A stretch of 37,088 nucleotides of DNA from Pleurocapsales cyanobacterium LEGE 10410 (GTDB lineage Bacteria; Cyanobacteriota; Cyanobacteriia; Cyanobacteriales; Xenococcaceae): assembly GCA_015207195.1 (NCBI GenBank), contig JADEXJ010000053.1, positions 1 through 37,088 on the forward strand. The letters are read 5' to 3'. Position 1 is the stretch's first letter. Every line of letters begins with the position of its first letter. The translations under genes were made by a program, and so were the position numbers. The notes below the pieces were generated by a model. The model saw nothing but the letters and a program-made list of their open reading frames with translations. It did no database searches and was not told the origin of the DNA. Below are positions 28,603 to 37,050 of the stretch, in pieces.

Positions 28603-30258
28603 TTATTTCCCTTTAAAAGAACCAACCCAAGACCTTAGTTCTTCTCTGGCGACTTCTCGACCACCCAAACCAAAAGCCAGGGCGATCGCTACCGCAATTC
28701 CGCCTAGAATTAAACCAAAGGCTAAATTGACAATATTAGGGGCAATACCCATACGGTTGAGAGCCATTGCACCGACTAGGGTGATAATCGCAATCCGAGC
28801 AGACTGTGCTAACAAGCGAGATTGAGTCGTCCCCGAACTGAGAATAAGGTTGAAAGCTAAATTGGCTAAATATAAACCAATCGCAAAAACTAATACCCCA
28901 ATTAGAACCTGACCAGCGATCGCTAAAATGACGCGGAAGACATCAGTTAGAGCGGGAATTCTTAAAATATCCACTGCGGTTAAAGCAGCCACCAGCATAA
29001 TTGCTATCCAGCAGATCAACCCCACTAACTCTGAAGGAGATTTAGAGCTTACCGTAGGTTCAGTCTGAATTTTGGTAGGTTGTTCGCTGCCCACTCCTAG
29101 TTCAATCGGTTGATCTAGTGGTTGCGCTCCAGGAGGAGGAACATCTGTACCAGTGGTAGTGGATGAAAGACCCAACCATTGACCCAAGTTATTAAAACCA
29201 ATGTTAGCCAGAATATTGCTGACGAATTCTGAAACAAATTTTCCTGCAACATAAAATAGAGCCAAAACTACGCCTGCTGCAAATAGCTTGGGAACAAAAT
29301 CCAAAACCTGATTGAGCATATCAGTAGCTGGGTCTGATATGGCTGCAATTTGTAGCTGTTCTAAAGCAGAAATTATGCCTGGAATCAAGATCAGGACAAA
29401 AACTATTGTGCCAATGATCGAAGACAAAGATTGGCTTCCTGCTGTGCGTCCCAGTCCAAATTTACGTCCGATGTTATCTACACCAGTGGCAGACAACAGA
29501 TTACTGACTATCCGCTTGACAATATTGGCAACAAACCAAAATACAGCAGCGATGATAATTGCTCCCAAAATATTTGGCAACAGTGCCAAGATTTCATCGA
29601 GCATCCCTTGAATGGGCTGGAGAGTTCCGTTTAGCTCTAGAGCATTTAAGATTGCTGGTAAAAACAGCAGAAAAATAAACCAATATAAGGCATTACCCAA
29701 AGTATCGGTTATGGAAAAATCTCCAGTGTCAGCAGAAGTTAAACCTAAACGCTGTTCGATATTTAATGCTCCCAATCCTCTGGTTACTATCGTCTTGACG
29801 ATAGTAGCCACCAACCAGGCAATAGCCAGCAAGAAAGCTGCTCCCAACAGTCGGGGGATAAACCCAGCGATCTCGTCCAATAACGTATTCAAAGGCGCGG
29901 ATACCGCTTGCAGCTCTAGCGCGTTTAAAGCAGCTATAATCACAAACAGCATGATCAGCCAGAAAACTAAATTGGCAATCCAGCTTTCGACGGGAATAGA
30001 TTCGCCTCCTCTTTGACCTGTAAGAGCAGCAGCAATCTTATTATCTATATCGGTGCTATTAAGTACTTTTTTAATAATACTTTTAATGATGGTAGCGATA
30101 ATCCAACCTATTACAAAGATTAGGATTGCTTTGATCACGCCCAATACAGAAACTCCCAGATCGACTCCCAATTGAGATTGAAAGAAGCCGTCTACTGGTC
30201 CTGCCTGTCCCAATAGCAAAGGATCTAGCGACGAAATATTACTAAGTATTTGTGTCAT
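28603..30258 (-). CDS. MscS-like repeat membrane protein without the MscS beta-domain
   Basis: The 551-residue membrane protein is built from about four repeats of 90-130 residues. Each repeat contains a hydrophobic pair of helices and a motif of the type LNALEL...LDEI...PRLLGA (near 111-140, 203-233, 297-328, 426-452). This is the TM-helix repeat seen in proteins annotated as mechanosensitive ion channels. The C-terminal part (about 480-551, AFGLILGGIAVAIALAFGLGGREVAREEL) resembles the pore-lining helix of MscS. The chain then stops where the cytoplasmic beta-domain would begin. A Pro/Thr-rich linker (about 365-405) separates repeats three and four. It lies upstream of ols on the same strand. 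Channel function is inference. Confidence 0.8.
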   Translation of the reverse strand: MTQILSNISSLDPLLLGQAGPVDGFFQSQLGVDLGVSVLGVIKAILIFVIGWIIATIIKSIIKKVLNSTDIDNKIAAALTGQRGGESIPVESWIANLVFWLIMLFVIIAALNALELQAVSAPLNTLLDEIAGFIPRLLGAAFLLAIAWLVATIVKTIVTRGLGALNIEQRLGLTSADTGDFSITDTLGNALYWFIFLLFLPAILNALELNGTLQPIQGMLDEILALLPNILGAIIIAAVFWFVANIVKRIVSNLLSATGVDNIGRKFGLGRTAGSQSLSSIIGTIVFVLILIPGIISALEQLQIAAISDPATDMLNQVLDFVPKLFAAGVVLALFYVAGKFVSEFVSNILANIGFNNLGQWLGLSSTTTGTDVPPPGAQPLDQPIELGVGSEQPTKIQTEPTVSSKSPSELVGLICWIAIMLVAALTAVDILRIPALTDVFRVILAIAGQVLIGVLVFAIGLYLANLAFNLILSSGTTQSRLLAQSARIAIITLVGAMALNRMGIAPNIVNLAFGLILGGIAVAIALAFGLGGREVAREELRSWVGSFKGK

Positions 30259-30708
30259 GTTCTTTAGTCTTAATTCATCTAGTCATTTCCGTCATAAATA
30301 CTAGCGGGAAATAATAGAGATGTCTTGTTTTTTTCGCTAATGAAATATATTTTTCTGGGATAATTATGCCAAATTAAATCCAGGTAACTTAAAAAGTTAA
30401 CAATCTGGGCTTTATTTCAGCCTATATGCTTAGATTGAGCTTAACAATTTTTCATTTATTTAAAATCAAGGAAGCTGTTTTCTGCCAAGCTGGGTGAGTC
30501 ACAGATTACTCCGCCTTAAAAAGACGGAGCCTCCTAAAGGATATAGCGAAGTGTATCCCTTCAGGGACACCTTCGGATATGCTGTGACCGTTGGTAAATT
30601 GTGCCTGCGCTATTTTAAAGCCTTAGAAAGCAATTTTTGAGTATTATGCTTTTATAGTTCAATAAATCGGCTTCCTCCTGGCAAAATCTACATTTTTCAT
30701 AAAGTTCT
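30259..30708. other. 450-base divergent intergenic region
   Basis: No gene is seen between the MscS-like gene (-) and the SRPBCC gene (+). The left part is AT-rich and should contain the promoter of the MscS-like gene, but no box is convincing. The right part contains the repeat at 30509-30590. The last 100 bases precede the SRPBCC gene and show no clear operator. Confidence 0.6.
30509..30590 (+). repeat. Copy B of a degenerate palindromic repeat
   Basis: CTCCGCCTT-AAA-AAGACGGAG (30509-30529) is a 9-bp hairpin with one mismatch. It is followed by CCTAAAGGATATA and by CGAAGTGTATCCC-TTCA-GGGACACCTTCG, a second imperfect hairpin. The block from GGAG through CCTAAAGGATATA, TATCCC, AGGGAC and CTTCG matches the inverted copy at about 12088-12145. 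No T-tract follows. Confidence 0.65.
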
Positions 30709-31170
30709 ATGTCATCGTCTCAAGTTTTTGAACAATCCATTCGGATTAAAGCAAGTTCAGTGATTACTGAGGAATGTCTAACCGATTTAAAACTCATGCA
30801 CCGTTGGTTAAATCCCCTGTTGAAGTGTGAGCCAATTGGTACTTGGAGTACTGATGTAGGAAGTCTGAGCCGTTTTACTATCAAAATTCCTCTGCTACAG
30901 CCAAGTTTGAGGAGTAGAATTGCCAAACGAGAACCTGGTTTAGTTGTCTGGGAGTTTGATGGCTTTTTTAAAGGACGCGATCGCTGGGAATGTCATCCCA
31001 TACCTGAAGGAACTTTTTTGCTCAATCGCTTTGAATTTGCGATCCCCAATCCTGTGGTTAGCTGGGGATTTAATAATTTTGCTGCCAACTTGACTAGAAA
31101 AGATATGCAGGCTCAATTGAAACGCTTGAAAAAAGTAGCTGAAGAAGTTTATCGTAATAGCGATAACTGA
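30709..31170 (+). CDS. SRPBCC family protein
   Basis: The 153-residue soluble protein has the SRPBCC (START/Bet v1-like) pattern. An N-terminal strand (VFEQSIRIKASSVITEEC) is followed by two short helices containing MHRWLNPLLKCEPIG. Several strands come next (GSLSRFTIKIPLL, LVVWEFDGFFKGRDRWECHPI, TFLLNRFEFAIP), and a long C-terminal helix (about 125-150) closes the hydrophobic pocket. Such proteins bind lipids or other hydrophobic ligands, but the ligand here is unknown. The ATG at 30709 is the start. It is close to the ols region but on the opposite strand, so a link with hydrocarbon metabolism is only speculation. Confidence 0.8.
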   Translation: MSSSQVFEQSIRIKASSVITEECLTDLKLMHRWLNPLLKCEPIGTWSTDVGSLSRFTIKIPLLQPSLRSRIAKREPGLVVWEFDGFFKGRDRWECHPIPEGTFLLNRFEFAIPNPVVSWGFNNFAANLTRKDMQAQLKRLKKVAEEVYRNSDN

Positions 31171-31192
31171 TCGTCAAAGTCGCTTCGCTCTA

Positions 31193-31315
31193 GTTCGGAG
31201 TTTTTAGTTCGGAGTTCGTAGTTAAAATTGTTGTTAATTATTAAGTAGGTAGGCACAATAATTTATCACACCCAAACATCTTACTTCTTCCCTATCTCCC
31301 CATCTCCCCATCTAC
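31193..31315. repeat. Microrepeats in a convergent spacer
   Basis: AGTTCGGAG occurs at about 31194-31202 and again at 31209-31217. Near 31290-31313 the strand reads CCCTATCTCCCCATCTCCCC. The reverse complements of both occur together at 11983-12070. No gene or terminator is evident in this gap. Confidence 0.55.
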
Positions 31316-33247
31316 TCAACACCTGATAACGCAATCTCTGCCTTGTTCTTTTGCCTGATATAGAGCTTTATCTGCTGCCCGAATCAAACCTTCGGGATTA
31401 GTACTATCATCGGGAAAACAGCTAACCCCAATGGAAACGCTGATCGGCTCTAGTTGTTTGCCTTCATGCTTTAGCTGTAACTTTTTGATTCCCGTTCTAA
31501 TCGATTCGGCACGAACAATCGTGTTATCTATAGAAGCATCTGGCATCAGGATCACCAGTTCTTCGCCACCATAGCGACAGGCTACATCGTATTGACGAAT
31601 TTGAGATAAAAGATAAGCCCCTACTTGGTTTAGTACTAAATCTCCTGCGCTATGACCGTATACATCATTGAAGCGTTTGAAATGGTCTACGTCTAGCATC
31701 ATCAAGCTAAGGAACTGCTGTTTGCGACTGGCGCGGTCGATTTCTTTGACTAGAGTTTCCTGGAGGTAACGACGATTGTATAAACTAGTTAGAGGATCTC
31801 GCAGACTTTGATATCTTAGTTCTTCCTGAAGTTTCAGATTGGCAAAAGACATCGCCAGATTCTGGGCAACAGTCTCAGCCAAATTTTTGCTCTCTCGACC
31901 GATTTCTAAATCATCAAAGCGTAGATGCAACATTCCAATAGTTTCCCCCTTAGCAATCATCGGGAGGCAGAGACTATGGTTTAATTGAACTTCAGTGTTA
32001 GCGTATTCTGCATGAGAACAATACAGTTTGGGATTTTGGGGCGAGGATACATGAGGATTCCCCCGTCGTATTGCCCAGCAGTCTTTGGGTTCAAAACTAC
32101 TGTCGCTATCAATTCCCCAATGAGCGATCGCCTCAAAGAGATTTTTGCTGTTATTGATTAAGTAAACTACTCCCTTGGTATTAGCAAACAAGGGTTGTAA
32201 TAAATCGGCAATAATTTCCTTGGCTTCAGTTAAGCTGAGGCAAGCCTGAATAAATTCATTCATTCGTGCCAGCTTTATTCTAGATTGATTGGTTTTCTCT
32301 AAAACCCAGATTTGTTCTTCAAGTTTTTGATTTAATTCTTTGGTTTGGGTAATGTCTTGGGCGATTCCTAAAATTTGTTCTGGTTTACCTTTAGCATCAC
32401 GAGCAAAAATCGTATTTTTATCATGTAGCCAATGCCATTCTCCATTGGTGTCTCGAATGCGATATTCTATTTCTAAATAGTTATCCTCTTTGAGAAAAAG
32501 ACAGTTATTAAAATGCCGTTTTAGCAGAGGTATATCTTCAGGATGAATTAACTCGTCTATCACTCCATCTTTGAATTTTTGTAGCTCAAAAGGAGTATAG
32601 CCCAATAAGTCTGTAATAAAAGGATTGCAGTAAACATTACGACTTTGCTTCAGGTCGAAGATATAAAGCAGGTTGGGAGTTAAATCGGTCAGTTTTTCTC
32701 TAAATTTATTGCTATCTTGCAAGTCTTGATTGGTTTGGATTAAAGCAGCAGTTTTTTCATCTACTCGTTGTTCTAATTTTTGATTGAGTTGAGCAATTTC
32801 CTGTTTGGCAGCTTCTGTGTCAGTAATTTGCTCGCTTAACTTTCTGTTTAAATCTGCTAACTGCTGTGGGGAAGGGAGTTCAAACACCTGAGAAATCAAA
32901 GGAATTAAAGATAAGGCAGTATATATAGCAATTAAGGCTGTAGCTGCTTTAAGAATGCCGAAAAGCCAATAGTTAGGATGCCAGATAGTCCAAATTTCCC
33001 CAAGATGAGTAGTGCCACAGTACAAAATAAAAGCACTAAACAGAATAGATATGTTTTTAACAGATGATTTTTCTATCCGAAAAGTAAAATAAATTATAAA
33101 TACTGAAATACCATAACAAGCGATCGTAATTAAAGCATCAGAAACAACATGCAGACTAATTAAGGGTATTTGCCACAAATAACAATGTCCATGAGGAATA
33201 TATGGAGAATCAAGTAATAGTAATTGTGTCCATATAATCATATTCAT
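31316..33247 (-). CDS. Diguanylate cyclase with ETR1-like membrane sensor, PAS and GAF
   Basis: The 643-residue protein joins a three-helix membrane domain (about 25-120) of the ethylene-receptor type to a coiled coil (about 128-180), PAS (about 183-300), GAF (about 325-470) and GGDEF (about 478-643). In the sensor, Asp37, Ile47, Ile74, Cys77 and His81 align without gaps with Asp25, Ile35, Ile62, Cys65 and His69 of Arabidopsis ETR1, where Cys and His hold copper. ETR1 Tyr32 and Pro36 are replaced by Cys44 and Ser48. The motif PHGHCYLW (18-25) precedes the domain, as in cyanobacterial relatives. The cyclase motif is GGEEL (560-564), with an inhibitory-site RQYD (551-554). The ATG at 33247 is followed by another two codons later. 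Ethylene binding is inference. Confidence 0.92.
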   Translation of the reverse strand: MNMIIWTQLLLLDSPYIPHGHCYLWQIPLISLHVVSDALITIACYGISVFIIYFTFRIEKSSVKNISILFSAFILYCGTTHLGEIWTIWHPNYWLFGILKAATALIAIYTALSLIPLISQVFELPSPQQLADLNRKLSEQITDTEAAKQEIAQLNQKLEQRVDEKTAALIQTNQDLQDSNKFREKLTDLTPNLLYIFDLKQSRNVYCNPFITDLLGYTPFELQKFKDGVIDELIHPEDIPLLKRHFNNCLFLKEDNYLEIEYRIRDTNGEWHWLHDKNTIFARDAKGKPEQILGIAQDITQTKELNQKLEEQIWVLEKTNQSRIKLARMNEFIQACLSLTEAKEIIADLLQPLFANTKGVVYLINNSKNLFEAIAHWGIDSDSSFEPKDCWAIRRGNPHVSSPQNPKLYCSHAEYANTEVQLNHSLCLPMIAKGETIGMLHLRFDDLEIGRESKNLAETVAQNLAMSFANLKLQEELRYQSLRDPLTSLYNRRYLQETLVKEIDRASRKQQFLSLMMLDVDHFKRFNDVYGHSAGDLVLNQVGAYLLSQIRQYDVACRYGGEELVILMPDASIDNTIVRAESIRTGIKKLQLKHEGKQLEPISVSIGVSCFPDDSTNPEGLIRAADKALYQAKEQGRDCVIRC

Positions 33248-33369
33248 TGTTGAGCAAGCTTAAACGGTTTTTAATATAAGTGTTACTCAACATAGCTTGT
33301 TGCAATTATAGTTGACAACTACCATTAGACATAAGTAAATACCGCAATGAGCGACAATTACAATATTGC

Positions 33370-35694
33370 TTAAAGATTGATATTTAAGAGTTTTGTGCTG
33401 ATAGTAGATAGCGGAACTTGATAAAAATATTGTTGTTGAAATTTCTCTTCTTTGATCGCTAGCAAAAATGAATCGATGCAAGATTGCAAATCAGAAGTTA
33501 TTTTATTTTCCCTTGCAACAAACTGATAGCAATTAGCTTGAAAATGATAGTCAAATCCTATTTGCTTTAGTGCCTGTAAACCTAAATCAAAAGAGCGATC
33601 GCTCAAGCCAAGTTTGGTCTGGATCTGCAATTTTGTAACTTGCTTTTGGGTACGGCTCAAATATTTGGCAATACCAACTAGCTGCTGCCAAACTGTCATA
33701 GCATCCAATCGATCTGGCTGATAGGCTAAAACCAACGAGCGATCGCTTGTTACCGCCTGTCTGTATTCTCGACCGATATCGCTCCAGTCAGCAGGACACT
33801 GTTGTAAAATCTTTGCTTGGGCTACTGGTACTTCTAGGTTATTTAATTCTTGAGGAGTCTCACGACGATCTATCAGCAAACAATCGGGATCGCTAACGGC
33901 ATTGAACCCTGATTCCGACATCAGACGCACCGCAACCAGTCTAATTTCGTAACATTTGTCAAAAGTATTAAAATCTAGTTCGGCGATCGCTTCAGATCTA
34001 CCCGTTACGGGGATTTCATCTTTGTAATGTCCCCACCACAGACCAGGGAATCCTGCCGTAGTCGAATCGTCAAAAATTTTAAAAGTAGTTTTGATATACT
34101 GAATTTTCTGTCCGCGATTATCTTGAATGTTTTTGTGCCAAACGTTTTCAAACCAGCAGTTTTTAATTAGCAGTTGGGGAATAGGATTACCCATGCCATA
34201 GGGTTCGAGTCGTCTCAACTCATTGAATAAATCTTGACCTAGATCTGCCACCGTAACTATTAGATCCGCATTAACCTGGGGCAACATTTCGCTAATGCCA
34301 GCCTGTTGTTTTAGCTGACCATCAATTCCCTCTTTAAACAGATTGAGATTGGCTAAAGGTAAGCTCAATCCCGCAGCAAAGGGATGTCCCCCAAAGCGAT
34401 GTAGCAAATCTGATTGGGATTTTACTAATTGATACAGATCGATCCCGTTGACAGATCTTGCCGATCCTCTTGCCATGATTTCTGAAGATGGGTCGTCTGT
34501 ACCGCCACTACTCAATAAAACCACGGGACGACCGTATTCTTGAGCAATTTGTCCCGCAGCCAAACCCAAGACACCTCCTTGCCATTGGGGATCTTCGAGA
34601 ACGATTACCGAGGTGGTGGACAGATCTAGCTGCTGGAGTTTTTTCTTGACTTGTTGAATCGTGTCTTTCTGTAAAGATTTACGTCGGGTGTTAGCTAATT
34701 CCGCTTCTTCTGCCAATTGGTTACAGCGTTCGACATCCTGACTGGTAAGTAACTCGACGCAAAAACTAGCATCACCATGAATCCGACTTACCGCATTAAT
34801 TCTGGGACCCAAGCCAAAAGAAATATCCGTCGGGCGATCGCCATTACGACGACATAAATCTAGTAACTTAGCTACCCCAGGACGGGTCATTGTATCGGGC
34901 TTTACCTGGAGTTGTAGCTGCTTGATGCCAACCTGCGCCAAATAACGACAGTCGCCCTTTAACTCTACCAAGTCGGCAATCAAACCAATAGCCACTAAGT
35001 CTAATAAATTCTCTAATGGCTGCTGGGGAACATCGGGTAAAGTTTTGTATAGTGCCTCTACTAACTTATAGGCTACTGCTACCCCAGAAAGATTGTATAG
35101 GGGGTGTTCGGTTGCCAGATAACGGGGATTGATAATTGCGACAACTTCGGGGCGAGTTTCGGGTAGGGTATGGTGATCGGTGACGATAAGATCGATTCCT
35201 AAATTGCGAGCATACTCGATTTCTTCTAAATTAGTGCTGCCCGTATCGCAAGTAACGATTAAGGTTGTCCCCGCTTCGGCTAATTTAGCGATGCCAGAAT
35301 TATTCAAACCATGAGATTCGATGAGACGATTGGGAATATAATAATCTAGCTTGAGCTGCTGGGAAAAAAACTGCCCTAAGCCATCCCACAAGACGCTGGT
35401 GGCAGTGATTCCGTCCGCATCAAAATCCCCCCAGATAGTCACCTGTTCGGCGCGATCGCGAGCCTGTAGTAAACGCTCTGTCGCCCGTTCCATCTCTAAA
35501 CCAAAAGCATCGGGACTAGCAGGCTGATATAAAGCTGGATTCAAAAATCCTGGTAGCTTATCTAAATCTCTAATTCCTCGCTGCCACAGGAGTTTAGCGC
35601 AGTATTTAGACTCTTTGCCGATAATCTTATTCACCCCTGCCACAAATTCTGGGGGTGGTTGTAAGGTCGATATTTGCCACTTTGCATTTAACAT
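33370..35694 (-). CDS. recJ: Single-stranded-DNA-specific exonuclease RecJ
   Basis: RecJ is a 5'-to-3' exonuclease on single-stranded DNA in recombination and mismatch repair. The 774-residue product has the DHH phosphoesterase motifs GDFDADG (89-95), TCDTG (148-152) and VTDHH (171-175). GGHPFAAGLSLP follows in the DHHA1 part (about 430-450), and then an OB-type region. About 200 extra C-terminal residues beyond the usual enterobacterial length form a weakly conserved extension (from about 590), a feature I associate with cyanobacterial RecJ. The start ATG at 35694 has GGATGAG about 12 bases upstream. It is 122 bases upstream of the ETR1-like gene and 130 bases after the transporter gene, all on the - strand. 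Confidence 0.96.
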   Translation of the reverse strand: MLNAKWQISTLQPPPEFVAGVNKIIGKESKYCAKLLWQRGIRDLDKLPGFLNPALYQPASPDAFGLEMERATERLLQARDRAEQVTIWGDFDADGITATSVLWDGLGQFFSQQLKLDYYIPNRLIESHGLNNSGIAKLAEAGTTLIVTCDTGSTNLEEIEYARNLGIDLIVTDHHTLPETRPEVVAIINPRYLATEHPLYNLSGVAVAYKLVEALYKTLPDVPQQPLENLLDLVAIGLIADLVELKGDCRYLAQVGIKQLQLQVKPDTMTRPGVAKLLDLCRRNGDRPTDISFGLGPRINAVSRIHGDASFCVELLTSQDVERCNQLAEEAELANTRRKSLQKDTIQQVKKKLQQLDLSTTSVIVLEDPQWQGGVLGLAAGQIAQEYGRPVVLLSSGGTDDPSSEIMARGSARSVNGIDLYQLVKSQSDLLHRFGGHPFAAGLSLPLANLNLFKEGIDGQLKQQAGISEMLPQVNADLIVTVADLGQDLFNELRRLEPYGMGNPIPQLLIKNCWFENVWHKNIQDNRGQKIQYIKTTFKIFDDSTTAGFPGLWWGHYKDEIPVTGRSEAIAELDFNTFDKCYEIRLVAVRLMSESGFNAVSDPDCLLIDRRETPQELNNLEVPVAQAKILQQCPADWSDIGREYRQAVTSDRSLVLAYQPDRLDAMTVWQQLVGIAKYLSRTQKQVTKLQIQTKLGLSDRSFDLGLQALKQIGFDYHFQANCYQFVARENKITSDLQSCIDSFLLAIKEEKFQQQYFYQVPLSTISTKLLNINL

Positions 35695-35824
35695 AAATTA
35701 ATCTCATCCAGGGGGAACGAGGCGATCGCGAACAACTGTATTAGTTATATCAAGTCCTGATAATTACTTTAAACAAAATCTGCATTCAGGAAGTACTTAA
35801 AACTTTGTCAAAAAAACTCGCTAT

Positions 35825-36832
35825 TCAAAATCCTTTAAACCCAACTTGCTCCATATCTTCTGCTACTTTAGCTTGGGCAAAATTACTCTGACGTGCCGTA
35901 CCAATTTGATTAAAAATAATACCAATCACGATCGCGCTGCCACCGATATAGTGAGCCACTGTGGGAACTTCTCCCAAAATAAGCAAGGCAAATACTATTC
36001 CTGCAATGGGACTAATAGAACTGACCAAAGATACATCCGCAGCATCAGTAGTTTTTAAACCTCTAAACCAGGCAAGCTGTCCCCCCACCACGATTACCAC
36101 ACCATAAAGCAACATCCACTGCCAAAGTATTGGCTCAAAGACATCCATAAAGTGTTCGCTGCCATATAGCTTGACCGTCAGGGAAAAGAAGATCAATGTC
36201 CCGACGGCAGTACGAAAAATAGTAAAAATCCCCAAGGGAATGCTGTTTAATTTGATTTTGCTGATAATGCTGGATACAGCTAGAGCGATCGCAGCCACCG
36301 CAGTCATCAATTCTCCTCGACCAATACTAAATCCTCCCATTGTTACCACACTACTATCAGCAGGCTGTAGCACTATCGTCAACACTACACCGACAAAAGC
36401 CAAAACCGCCCCCGTGACGATCCAGCTATTGACCTTCGCCCGCAAAATCAGTACAGACAAAGCCAAAGTAATAGGTGGTTCGATTCTGCCGATCAAAACC
36501 ACATTGTTAACCGCAGTTTGTTCTAAAGCAAAAAAGAAGAAGGCTGGTGCCAATGCCCCCGACAGGGTAGCCACGGCAATCAAACTTATCCAGTCAGTTA
36601 GCGAAAGCCGATTCAAAGCACTCGGACTCCATTGTTTGCCATAAATAGCAACCAAAGCCAGCAAAGCGCAGAGATTACCGACAAACAGAACATTACAGAA
36701 AGAAATCGGGTTTCTGCCATCAATCAAATTCTCCGCCCCTAATTCTGTCAGTCTTCGCGTCACCGAGTTAGCAGCAGCAAAAATCAGAATTGCGATTAAT
36801 AAATAGCCCCGCCCAGGAATTTTGTTAAGCAT
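35825..36832 (-). CDS. DMT superfamily (EamA) transporter
   Basis: The 335-residue inner-membrane protein has ten hydrophobic segments arranged as two EamA repeats (about 10-150 and 165-310). Repeat features include GALAPAFFFFALEQTAVNNVVLIGRIEPPITLALSVL in the first half, which can be followed in pieces, and VSSISPIAGIVFALLILGE in the second half. The family exports metabolites such as amino acids or related small molecules. The substrate cannot be read from sequence. The ATG at 36832 is preferred to a TTG one codon earlier. It is probably the first gene of a loose cluster with recJ. Confidence 0.88.
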   Translation of the reverse strand: MLNKIPGRGYLLIAILIFAAANSVTRRLTELGAENLIDGRNPISFCNVLFVGNLCALLALVAIYGKQWSPSALNRLSLTDWISLIAVATLSGALAPAFFFFALEQTAVNNVVLIGRIEPPITLALSVLILRAKVNSWIVTGAVLAFVGVVLTIVLQPADSSVVTMGGFSIGRGELMTAVAAIALAVSSIISKIKLNSIPLGIFTIFRTAVGTLIFFSLTVKLYGSEHFMDVFEPILWQWMLLYGVVIVVGGQLAWFRGLKTTDAADVSLVSSISPIAGIVFALLILGEVPTVAHYIGGSAIVIGIIFNQIGTARQSNFAQAKVAEDMEQVGFKGF

Positions 36833-36997
36833 CAACTTTTCTCAGATCTTTCCCAAGTTTAGTTAAAGAACGGGTCAATTAAATTAAAGACGGATTAAAA
36901 ATCCAAACAAACCAATTAAACGATCGCAATTTTCCAATCAATAATTTTAAACATCATTTAACAATGGTTCGGACAATTTTTGGAAGTGGAGAAAAAA

Positions 36998-37050
36998 GCT
37001 ATCCATTCGATTAAGGTAAAAGTGTTGAAAGATTACCACAAATGGATAGC
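36998..37050 (+). promoter_or_regulatory. Inverted repeat sequestering a start codon
   Basis: GCTATCCATT (36998-37007) and AATGGATAGC (37041-37050) are perfect 10-bp inverted repeats separated by 33 bases. The ATG at 37042-37044 lies inside the right arm. A transcript entering from the left would hide the start codon in a stem, whereas a transcript starting inside the loop would not. Confidence 0.55.

Noticed and set aside
33287-33481. 64-codon frame overlapping the recJ 3' end
   Set aside because: No ribosome-binding site or recognisable pattern, and it overlaps the true recJ frame.
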